64,000 nt of DNA, from NCBI RefSeq assembly GCF_014280035.1, contig NZ_CP047957.1:1364001-1428000 (forward strand), written 5' to 3'. The stretch's first letter is position 1. Every line of letters begins with the position of its first letter. Below, piece by piece: positions 30,053 through 37,126 of this stretch. The notes beneath the pieces are model-generated. The model did not search any database. It saw nothing but the letters and a program-made list of their open reading frames with translations, and was not told the DNA's origin. The DNA comes from Synechococcus sp. A18-25c. Its GTDB lineage: Bacteria; Cyanobacteriota; Cyanobacteriia; PCC-6307; Cyanobiaceae. The position numbers were made by a program, and so were the translations under genes.

Positions 30053-30979
30053 ATGCGTTTAATCCAGCCACTGTTGCTAACGCTGACCGCGAGTGTGGCC
30101 GCTGCGGCATCCGTCGTCGTGCTCACGGATGGATTGACCGTCTGGTCATCGTCATTGGAAACCGATGCGATGCTCAGTGCTCTAGTGAATGGCGATCACA
30201 GCGCTACCCGCTCTCCACACCAGTCAACCGATCGGGCAAGCGTCCGTGATACGACAAGCGTTTATGCAATTTCACCTGACGGCTACTCCATCGACCCCCT
30301 GCTTCGGGTCGCGTTGCTCAGTCAGCGCCCGGTCCGTATCGTCCAACCCCAGGGTCGGACAACCTGCAGCACCTCTGAAGGTGCTCCGGTGTCTCCAGTC
30401 ACTCTCAGAAAGCTGCTCAGGGGGACGACCGAAGCCTGGCTGCACTGTGGAACGGCCGAGGGTTCGGTCAAGGTCAACGGACGCACCTATCAAGGGATCG
30501 TCCATCTGATCAACCGGGGCGAAGGCTGGATCGCAGTGAACGAGATCAACATGGAGCGTTATGTCGCCTCCGTGGTGGGTGCGGAAATGCCCAGTGGCTG
30601 GAACGAGGAAGCCTTAAAAGCGCAGGCCGTTGCAGCCCGGTCCTACGGGTTGGTGCATCTGATCCGTCCTGCCAGTCCAGATTGGAACCTCGGTGATACG
30701 ACCCGATGGCAGGTCTACGCAGGTCAGGCAAGCTCAACTGCGAGGTCGCTCAAGGCCACAGAGGACACCCGAGGGCTCGTCCTGAGTCATCAAGGTGGAT
30801 TGGTTGAAACGCTGTATGCAGCAACTCAGACCATCGTGGAGCAAGCCCATGGTCATCTCGGCGCGAGCATGAGTCAGCACGGTGCTCAGAAGCTGGCCCA
30901 ACAGGGACTCACGTACATCCAGATTCTCGAGAGGTATTACAACGGGGCAATACTGGCGAGGATTCGTCGGGATGGTTGA
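30053..30979 (+). CDS. SpoIID/LytB domain protein
   Basis: 308 aa from ATG 30053, giving a signal peptide or anchor (MRLIQPLLLTLTASVAAAASV). The SpoIID domain is seen in YQGIVHLINRGEGWIAVNEINMERYVASVVGAEMPSGWNEEALKAQAVAARSYGL, with the conserved Glu-containing EMP motif, and GHLGASMSQHGAQKLAQQG near the C-terminus. SpoIID of Bacillus is a lytic transglycosylase on denuded glycan strands. Cyanobacterial relatives probably act in septal peptidoglycan remodelling. Its stop overlaps the next start by 8 nt. Confidence 0.87.
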   Translation: MRLIQPLLLTLTASVAAAASVVVLTDGLTVWSSSLETDAMLSALVNGDHSATRSPHQSTDRASVRDTTSVYAISPDGYSIDPLLRVALLSQRPVRIVQPQGRTTCSTSEGAPVSPVTLRKLLRGTTEAWLHCGTAEGSVKVNGRTYQGIVHLINRGEGWIAVNEINMERYVASVVGAEMPSGWNEEALKAQAVAARSYGLVHLIRPASPDWNLGDTTRWQVYAGQASSTARSLKATEDTRGLVLSHQGGLVETLYAATQTIVEQAHGHLGASMSQHGAQKLAQQGLTYIQILERYYNGAILARIRRDG

Positions 30980-31880
30980 TCAGACCTACTGGAAACGGGC
31001 GCTCGAGCGTTCAGAGCATGCTCTGAGACAGAAGGCTCTGGTGCCACTCAGCACCTCGAGGATCAAGCTGAATGGTCCGCGCGCCGATCAATTTGAATTG
31101 CGGGTGCTGAACGATCGACTGCCCAAGCATCACCGCATTGAAGGTCCCAAGGTCAATCCATTTCGGCCATGGGACACCGAGCTTGCGATTGACGATGTTG
31201 GGGACGATCACGTTTTGATCCTCAACAAATATCCGGTCCAAACCGGGCACATGCTCCTCATCACTCGGGAGTGGGCCTCTCAGGTGGATTGGCTCACACT
31301 GGACGACTGGAGAGCTTTGGTGAGCGTGGACCACGACAGCACCGGTCTTTGGTTTCTGAACAGCGGACCGTTAGCTGGCGCGAGTCAACCGCATCGACAT
31401 CTTCAACTGCTGCCCCGCGACTCCAATGAACGCAGTTGCCCACGCGTCGAGTGGTTCGAACGTCTTCTTCAGGACAGATCAGCCAAGAAGGTACGTATGG
31501 ATGACCCGCTCACCCAAAGCTGCGTGATCGCTAAGCGACCAAGTCCCATCGATCCGCGTCAAGAAGCCAAGGAACTGCATTCGCTGTATCGCCACTTGGG
31601 CAATGAACTGGGTTTGGGTGGCAAGCAGTCTTGTGAGCTCCCACAGGCGCCTTACAACCTGTTGCTGACGCAATCCTGGATGGCATTGATCCGGCGGAAA
31701 TGTGAGGAGGCGTGTGGATTCAGCATCAATGCACTGGGCTTTGCTGGTTACCTCCTGGCCACAGACCAGTCTGATCAGGCCTTGATGCAACACAAGGGTG
31801 CCGAGGCAGTGCTTCGACAAGTGGTCTCCCCGCTTGGTGATCTCACGGATGACACCCCAATGTCAGTGGTGACTGTCTGA
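30972..31880 (+). CDS. ATP adenylyltransferase (Ap4A phosphorylase)
   Basis: 302 aa from ATG 30972; the frame extends to 30882 inside the SpoIID gene. HIT-superfamily nucleotidyl enzyme that splits diadenosine tetraphosphate into ATP and ADP with phosphate. Signs are NPFRPWDTELAIDD, HVLILNKYPVQTGHMLLITREW, and the catalytic His motif QPHRHLQLLPR, plus C-terminal YNLLLTQSWM and FAGYLLA, which fit the APA1/2-type family. It is coupled to the SpoIID gene by an 8-nt overlap. Confidence 0.88.
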   Translation: MVDQTYWKRALERSEHALRQKALVPLSTSRIKLNGPRADQFELRVLNDRLPKHHRIEGPKVNPFRPWDTELAIDDVGDDHVLILNKYPVQTGHMLLITREWASQVDWLTLDDWRALVSVDHDSTGLWFLNSGPLAGASQPHRHLQLLPRDSNERSCPRVEWFERLLQDRSAKKVRMDDPLTQSCVIAKRPSPIDPRQEAKELHSLYRHLGNELGLGGKQSCELPQAPYNLLLTQSWMALIRRKCEEACGFSINALGFAGYLLATDQSDQALMQHKGAEAVLRQVVSPLGDLTDDTPMSVVTV

Positions 31881-31916
31881 AAGAACCCCCTTCGAGGCGT
31901 TCCTTCCGACAGACCG

Positions 31917-32510
31917 ATGAACACGTTGAACAGAAACCGCAATGCCAGGGTTGAACAACACCTGACCATTGTTGACCCCGTCGCGAGGCATTACGCCGCG
32001 TCAAGCGGACAAGACCAGGAAGACCTCAGGCAGGTGGGCTTGCTTGGTCTCCTGCGGGCTGCTGAGCGCTTTGAACCCAACAGGTCAGTGCCCTTTGCGG
32101 CGTTTGCCAAACCCCATATCCGAGGAGCAATCTTGCATTACCTCAGAGATGGCGCGGCCTTGATGCGCATTCCACGCCGAGATCAGGGGGCTGCATCGCA
32201 TTCGTCCATCTTGATGAATGCGGCGAAGCAGCGACGCTCACTGATCACCAGTGATCTGGACCAACTGCTTTCGATGGAACCCGTGAGAACGGAGCCCGAA
32301 CAACTTGAATGCAGCAGAGCAGTAATGACAGCCCTCGCCGATTTGGACAAGCCGGAGCGTCAAGCCGTTACCCACGTCGTTTTGAAAGGGCAAAGCCTCA
32401 GACAAGCCGGCCGCTGCATTGGCGTCAGCGCCATGACGGTTCAGCGCCGTTTGAAACGAGGACTGAACAGCCTGAGACATGAACTCAGAACTCAGCCCTG
32501 GCTGGATTGA
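31917..32510 (+). CDS. Short sigma-70 family factor (group 3, SigF/SigB-like)
   Basis: 197 aa. Region 2 is visible as QEDLRQVGLLGLLRAAERFEPNRSVPFAAFAKPHIRGAILHYLRDGAALMRIPRR, closest in style to SigB/SigF-type factors. Region 4 is a helix-turn-helix, LKGQSLRQAGRCIGVSAMTVQRRLKRGLNSL. Region 1 is absent, and the segment between regions 2 and 4 (about 55 residues) is too short or too divergent for a normal region 3. It probably directs a special regulon, possibly stress or surface functions. I see no anti-sigma gene next to it. Its 3' end overlaps a convergent small gene by 19 nt. Confidence 0.88.
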   Translation: MNTLNRNRNARVEQHLTIVDPVARHYAASSGQDQEDLRQVGLLGLLRAAERFEPNRSVPFAAFAKPHIRGAILHYLRDGAALMRIPRRDQGAASHSSILMNAAKQRRSLITSDLDQLLSMEPVRTEPEQLECSRAVMTALADLDKPERQAVTHVVLKGQSLRQAGRCIGVSAMTVQRRLKRGLNSLRHELRTQPWLD

Positions 32511-32674
32511 TCACGTTCGATTTGTTGCTCCAATGTGGAAATCGCTGCAGAGACTGCTGCGATCTGACGCTCCAGTCCGTCGCGCCAGAAGCGAAGCATG
32601 CGCAGTTTCCTCTCTTTGTGTTGACGCTCCCAATCACCGTCAGCACAAGGAGCACAGGTAAATGAAGGAAACAT
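32492..32674 (-). CDS. Small CxxC-containing hypothetical protein
   Basis: 60 aa. N-terminal FTCAPCADGDWERQHKERK, then an amphipathic helix [31 protein letters not shown]. The single CxxC could bind metal in a dimer or be a redox pair. The layout recalls small conserved picocyanobacterial proteins, but I cannot name a family. It is convergent with and overlaps the sigma factor gene by 19 nt. Coding status rests on the well-formed amphipathic helix and its position. Confidence 0.5.
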   Translation of the reverse strand: MFPSFTCAPCADGDWERQHKERKLRMLRFWRDGLERQIAAVSAAISTLEQQIERDQSSQG

Positions 32675-32809
32675 GAATCCAAGATCATCGGTGTTCCCAT
32701 CCTGGCGAGAAGACCGCTTTGGTTGCGCCGTTCGTTCCGACTTGGCGGTTTTTCATCTGACGATTAGGTTTGGAACTTGAGTCCTTCGGGACGCCCTGGC
32801 TGGTCGCAA

Positions 32810-34423
32810 ATGTCTCAGAATTTCCCAGCATTGGTCCTGATCGGCGTCTCGCTCGCGACAGCCGGGACACAGGTGTTTCTCCCCGCCCACGCATACGTCC
32901 CCCTCATGGCGGGCCAACGCGCGAGGGCGTTGAATGGCAGCTTCAACAATATTCCCGTTCTTCACTCCAATCAGCCAGAAATAGTGAAAGGCCCGGGCAT
33001 CCTGGTCAACACAGCACCAGGCAGCGGCATCGCATTTGAAAATAATCAGCCTATCAATAATGCAACGTTCACATTTAACGGTGCATTTGGTGTACATATG
33101 CACCATAAATACTATCCACAGGATTCAAGTAAATTAGGCGGAAGGCGTGATCGCGGCTTGCTAACAGTTGCTGCGATTGCAATCAATCCAGGATCAAAAC
33201 CAATCACCCTGACCTTTAGCGAAGGTTCTGTTAAAAACAGCTTTGAAGCCCCGTATCACCCCAACAAACTGATGGGTGTCAAGCCTCTTGGTCCCAGGCC
33301 ATGGAATACAGGACCTGGAGATGCAACGGCTGTTCAAATTCTTCGTGGTGAGCTCGATCGCAAACTGCCGCAGGAAATCGTCATACCTCCCAACAGCAGT
33401 AAAGTAATTGTCAGCACTATTCTCCCAGCTCGGGGAATCATGAACGGCTTGTTGCGTGGACAAAGCAATGGCCCATTCCACATGGCTGTTGTTGCTGCTG
33501 AGGAAACGCGAAATGAACAGGACCTGATCGCTGTTCTCGATCGAGGTCGTTTGGCTCCAGGCCGAATCTATTTAAATCGTATTCGTGAGATTGAAACTGG
33601 TCAGGTGTTTTCACGCGTTGCTGGCGTTGCACTCGGTGATCAATATTCAGCAGTGATTCAGCACGATCTGGATCAAGGTCCATTGCACGTGCCTTTAACC
33701 AGCACAAGCAAACACCATTTTGGAACACGCGATATTCAGGTGAATCAACTCAGCACACGCATGATTGATTCAGCTGTCAACAACGTTGGCACTTATGGCG
33801 TGAGATTTGACGTGGAAATGAATCTTTTCGGAGATGGTGATCATGAATTGGTCTTGAGTCATCCAGTTGCAGCAGGACGCTCACCCTTCACAGCATTCCG
33901 TGGTTCCATCGGCATCCAAACCGATGAGGGATACAAAGAGGTTCATGTGGGAATGCGTTCGGGTCAAAGCCTTTCAATTTCTGATCTCAATCTTCAGGAA
34001 GGAACCAATAATCTTGTCAAGGTCAGTCTTGTCTATCCAGCAGATGCCACACCGGGACATTTGCTCAGTGTTGTACCCGTGACGCAACTGGCAGTCCTGC
34101 GCCAGCGTGAACAGATGCTGGACGCTGCGCGTCAGGCTGCCAGCGAATCCAAGACGCGAACTGTGACTCCACAGCAGGCGCCGCCGGCGGTCACTCAGCA
34201 CGTTGAGCCAACACCCACGCCAGATCCACAGCTAGAACCTGGCACCGAACCGGTGCAACCCTTATCACCACCCCCAATGATCGTGTCACCACGTGGCGGT
34301 GGCTCGTCTTTGATGCCAGCGGCAATAATCATGCCTCAGAGGGTGAACAATTCACTGGAGCAGCGGTACCGTGAAGCCATCCGCGCTCAGCAGGACTGGC
34401 TGCGTCGCCTTCAGGGTCAGTAA
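32810..34423 (+). CDS. DUF3370 family secreted protein
   Basis: 537 aa from ATG 32810 (TTG 32777 also in frame). Signal peptide MSQNFPALVLIGVSLATAGTQVFLPAHA, then a long beta-rich extracytoplasmic domain (YVPLMAGQRARALNGSFNNIPVLHSNQPEI ... GHMHHKYY-like GVHMHHKYYPQDSSKLGGRRDRGLLTVAAIAINPGSKPITLTF) characteristic of the cyanobacterial DUF3370 family. A Pro/Thr-rich linker (about residues 440-500) and a short basic helical tail close the protein. The gene is visibly more AT-rich than its neighbours. A periplasmic or surface role is inferred; the function is unknown. Confidence 0.75.
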   Translation: MSQNFPALVLIGVSLATAGTQVFLPAHAYVPLMAGQRARALNGSFNNIPVLHSNQPEIVKGPGILVNTAPGSGIAFENNQPINNATFTFNGAFGVHMHHKYYPQDSSKLGGRRDRGLLTVAAIAINPGSKPITLTFSEGSVKNSFEAPYHPNKLMGVKPLGPRPWNTGPGDATAVQILRGELDRKLPQEIVIPPNSSKVIVSTILPARGIMNGLLRGQSNGPFHMAVVAAEETRNEQDLIAVLDRGRLAPGRIYLNRIREIETGQVFSRVAGVALGDQYSAVIQHDLDQGPLHVPLTSTSKHHFGTRDIQVNQLSTRMIDSAVNNVGTYGVRFDVEMNLFGDGDHELVLSHPVAAGRSPFTAFRGSIGIQTDEGYKEVHVGMRSGQSLSISDLNLQEGTNNLVKVSLVYPADATPGHLLSVVPVTQLAVLRQREQMLDAARQAASESKTRTVTPQQAPPAVTQHVEPTPTPDPQLEPGTEPVQPLSPPPMIVSPRGGGSSLMPAAIIMPQRVNNSLEQRYREAIRAQQDWLRRLQGQ

Positions 34424-34456
34424 TCGGGTGTTTGTGGATTTGTTCAGCAAAGGTTT

Positions 34457-35548
34457 ATGAGCGGCAAGCGCATCAGCCTGGAATTGCCTGAAGAGCTTGT
34501 CGAACAAATCGACTGCCTTCGCAAAGATTGGAAGATTCGATCCAGAGGTGAGTGTTTACGCCGTCTTCTCGAGGAAATTTTTCAGCCGGACGCTGAGGAG
34601 CAGGAGTCATCGGTTGTCGAGGCTCCGCACTTCGACTCCCCTGAGAAGGAGACGAGCGCAGGATCACCGTCGCGTGACCGCCCATCCGCACCATCACCGG
34701 TTGGTCTCACAGAGGGGCAACCCCTTCATCCTCGCTATGACGAAGACCGAGCGATTGTACTGGTGGGGTTTAAAGGCGGCATCGAACCTGTCTCGGCCAA
34801 CAGTTCCACCGAGCAGAAACGCAATCTCGACACTTCTCCAAAGCGCTCATCGAGCGCTGGCGGTGGCATCGATCTTCCCGGTTTTGTGCGCAAACGCAGC
34901 AGTGCCATTCGTGAAAGCCTGAGCACTCCGCCCCAAGCCAGCGCAGAGATACCCGTCGTTCCGGTGATTCGTGAATCGGAACTGCAGCAATGGTTTGAGG
35001 TCGCATTGAACCACTGGATCAATCTCTATGGATCCAGCCCTGGAGCCACCGTGATGGAGGCGGTGATGCTCTGGATGGCTCGTGATATTTGGCCCCATAT
35101 CGATGGCAGTGAAGGACGCACCTTCACCTGGAGTCAGGTGAATCAATCCATGCAGCAATACTGCACCGAATGGATGGTTCCATCGCCGCGATTCGAACAG
35201 GTGATCGTGGCTGCAGCTGTCTTAGAAGATCCCTTCGCCAGTGGTTCCGTTCCCGATCGAATCCCAACGCTCATCCGTCGCTTTGTGAGTCGTTTTAAGC
35301 GAAGTCGCAAAGTGACCTCATTCGAGACGCTGGAGTCGACGATGACGTTGCATGGAGCCTTGAAGCAACTGGATTTGCCAACCCAAGCGGGCCAATCGCA
35401 TACGCTTCGATCCATTCGTAATGCTTACAAACGCAAAGCGGTGGAAGTGCACCCAGACTCTGGTGGGTCGACAGAAGCCATGCGTCGGCTGAATGAGGCT
35501 TATCAGATGCTGAAGGAGCTCTACAGGCAAAAAGAGTCGTCTAACTGA
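34457..35548 (+). CDS. Ribbon-helix-helix / J-domain fusion protein
   Basis: 363 aa. The N-terminus (MSGKRISLELPEELVEQIDCLRKDWKIRSRGECLRRLLEEIF, residues 1-42) reads as a ribbon-helix-helix DNA-binding module: beta strand, helix, turn, helix. A disordered Ser/Pro-rich linker (45-170) follows, then a helical central domain (175-290), and a C-terminal J-domain (about 315-358) with TLRSIRNAYKRKAVEVHPDSGG containing the HPD tripeptide needed to stimulate DnaK. The glycine/phenylalanine and zinc regions of true DnaJ are missing. It may recruit DnaK to DNA or to a regulatory complex. It starts 33 nt after the DUF3370 gene. Confidence 0.75.
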   Translation: MSGKRISLELPEELVEQIDCLRKDWKIRSRGECLRRLLEEIFQPDAEEQESSVVEAPHFDSPEKETSAGSPSRDRPSAPSPVGLTEGQPLHPRYDEDRAIVLVGFKGGIEPVSANSSTEQKRNLDTSPKRSSSAGGGIDLPGFVRKRSSAIRESLSTPPQASAEIPVVPVIRESELQQWFEVALNHWINLYGSSPGATVMEAVMLWMARDIWPHIDGSEGRTFTWSQVNQSMQQYCTEWMVPSPRFEQVIVAAAVLEDPFASGSVPDRIPTLIRRFVSRFKRSRKVTSFETLESTMTLHGALKQLDLPTQAGQSHTLRSIRNAYKRKAVEVHPDSGGSTEAMRRLNEAYQMLKELYRQKESSN

Positions 35549-35569
35549 TCTTGGGTGGACCCCGATACG

Positions 35570-35592
35570 AGACTCATCATGTGTCTTAAATG
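35570..35592. repeat. AGACTCAT...GTCTTAAATG repeat, copy 1
   Basis: 23-nt element that matches copy 2 (36293-36315) at 19 of 23 positions; the mismatches are all in the centre, and both ends (AGACTCAT and GTCTTAAATG) are identical. The ends are partly complementary (AGAC with GTCT), so the element can form a small hairpin. Meaning unknown. Confidence 0.5.
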
Positions 35593-35870
35593 CAATAAAT
35601 GAATTTGCACTGGATCTTCGTGCAGAGCTCGAGCAGTTCTTGAATTCGCCTTGCGGGCCAAAGAGCTGAACGCAAAATTGCGATCACTTTTTGCTTGCAG
35701 CTACTGATGTAGGGGCACGATTTGTTGGGTCGAAACCTGTCGCTAGCGTCGTAACTGAGACTTGTTAATAGTCTTATTTAAGTCTTGAATTCGATTAATG
35801 ATACTGAGTTTCTGCTGCCTGATTCAAGTGACCTGGCTGAGAGTCTTGCGGAGACTGTTTGACAGCATCG

Positions 35871-35898
35871 GTCTTGATTGCATCAAGATCATTTTTTT
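35871..35898 (+). terminator. Intrinsic terminator-like hairpin with T7 tract
   Basis: Stem TCTTGAT / ATCAAGA (35872-35878 with 35882-35888, loop TGC, one extra G.T pair possible), followed after three bases by seven T (35892-35898). No coding region ends nearby; the closest upstream plus-strand stop is at 35548, about 320 nt away. It may end a long 3' untranslated region of the J-domain gene or a separate small RNA. Confidence 0.55.
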
Positions 35899-36289
35899 CG
35901 ATGGTTTTATTTGCATGGGATTGAGGTCTGGAGAGCAGCAATTCTGAACGTCGTTTCTCACGGTGTTGTCAAGGTCGCAAGCAGTGGCGAGCCGCTATTG
36001 CAACAGAGAGCGCCAAAAGCGAGCAAATGGGCTGTCCAGACGTCTTATGTCCATGTCCAAGCCTGTTTTGATGCATGCAAACGTCAACTACAGCGATGCT
36101 TCCTCGGCTTGCGTCTCTGCTGTTGACACAGTGACGCAAGCGTTGCACATGGCTCATTGCGATCCGATGATTGGTCGCAGTCGTGTCACATTCTTGAAGC
36201 CACAAGCGTCCAATGCTGGCGATCGATGTCCATCCAAAACGTGAACGCCACCGTTCAAACAAGCCCGATTGTCTCAAGTGAGATGATTG

Positions 36290-36325
36290 GCAAGACTCAT
36301 AACAAGTCTTAAATGAGACTCTTGC
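36290..36325. repeat. Imperfect inverted repeat containing repeat copy 2
   Basis: GCAAGACTCAT (36290-36300) can pair with ATGAGACTCTTGC (36313-36325) over 11 base pairs with a 2-nt bulge. An alternative smaller hairpin, AAGACT with AGTCTT (36292-36297 and 36305-36310), uses part of the same sequence, so two mutually exclusive folds exist. It lies about 230 nt beyond the apcD stop on the minus strand. Confidence 0.5.
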
Positions 36326-36551
36326 GACTGGCAAGGTCGGGCTCTGAGCAATAAGTACACCAAAGTGCAGCCAACTTTGGGAAACCGAGCAACACAAGAC
36401 TGATGTCGCCGATCAACCAATCAACGGATGGATTGATTATTTAATCAAGATTCGCATTCGAGACCCTAAATCAGACCCAAGGCGTGTCTTGTATGAGATG
36501 CCAAAGTCGTGAACTCACAGGCAGGGATGATGCAATCTCGAAGACCAAGCT

Positions 36552-37046
36552 TTAGGTGCTTGTCTGCATGCCTTGGATTAAATAGTCGAAATAAGGCGCA
36601 GCGATGGATTTTTGCTCCTCTGACAGGAGAACCAGCGCTGCTTCACGCATGCAACGCATGGCGTCCACCATCCCCGGCATCGGAACCCCGAGGCTGTTGT
36701 ACATCTCTCGAGCGCCGATCAGACCAATCTGCTCGATCATCTCGGTGCTTCCCGCCAGAACCCCGTAAGTCACCAGACGCAGATACCAGCTGTAGTCCCG
36801 CAAGCACTGGGCCCGTTGTTTCTGGCCATACGCGTTACCACCAGGGGCGACATATTCAGGGCGCAGGCTGAACAGCTGCTTTGCTGATTCATCAATGATC
36901 TTCTTTTCGCTGTCGGTGAGGATCTTCACGACAGACAAGCGAATCGATCCCTGGCTGAGGTACTCCACCATGGAGCGAAGCTCACCACTGCTGGGGTAAC
37001 GCAGGTCGTCATCGGCCTGGAGGATCAAATCCCTTACAACGCTCAT
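36552..37046 (-). CDS. apcD: Allophycocyanin-B alpha chain
   Basis: 164 aa from ATG 37046; an ATG four codons upstream (37058) is possible. The sequence MSVVRDLILQADDDLRYPSSGEL, then YVAPGGNAYGQKQRAQCLRDYSWYLRLVTYGVLAG with the bilin-attaching Cys, and the C-terminal AAPYFDYLIQGM match ApcD rather than ApcA or ApcF. ApcD is a low-abundance terminal emitter in the phycobilisome core that passes energy to the photosystems. It stands alone, away from a core operon. A TTTAAACT sequence about 24 nt upstream could be a -10 element. Confidence 0.93.
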   Translation of the reverse strand: MSVVRDLILQADDDLRYPSSGELRSMVEYLSQGSIRLSVVKILTDSEKKIIDESAKQLFSLRPEYVAPGGNAYGQKQRAQCLRDYSWYLRLVTYGVLAGSTEMIEQIGLIGAREMYNSLGVPMPGMVDAMRCMREAALVLLSEEQKSIAAPYFDYLIQGMQTST

Positions 37047-37126
37047 GACGGCTGGCATGCTGAAGAGAGTTTAAAGCGCTTCAACCCCTGTCATGGCTGG
37101 GTGCCGTGGGGTGTTACGCCATTGCA

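Larger units (their letters stand above)
35549..36551. other. 1-kb gap without a convincing gene, with several stem-loops
   Basis: More AT-rich than the flanks. Small frames on both strands (35878-36126, 35963-36244 plus; 35969-36397 minus) mutually overlap, are rich in Cys/His/Ser and show no domain or ribosome binding site, so I do not call them. The gap holds an intrinsic-terminator-like hairpin (35871-35898), repeated AGACT(N7)AGTCT hairpins, and a larger imperfect stem (36290-36325). It may hold a small RNA, long untranslated regions or a decayed gene. Confidence 0.6.

Noticed and set aside
35878-36397. Overlapping small frames on both strands in the gap before apcD
   Set aside because: They overlap each other, are rich in Cys, His and Ser, and show no ribosome binding site, domain or consistent codon use.
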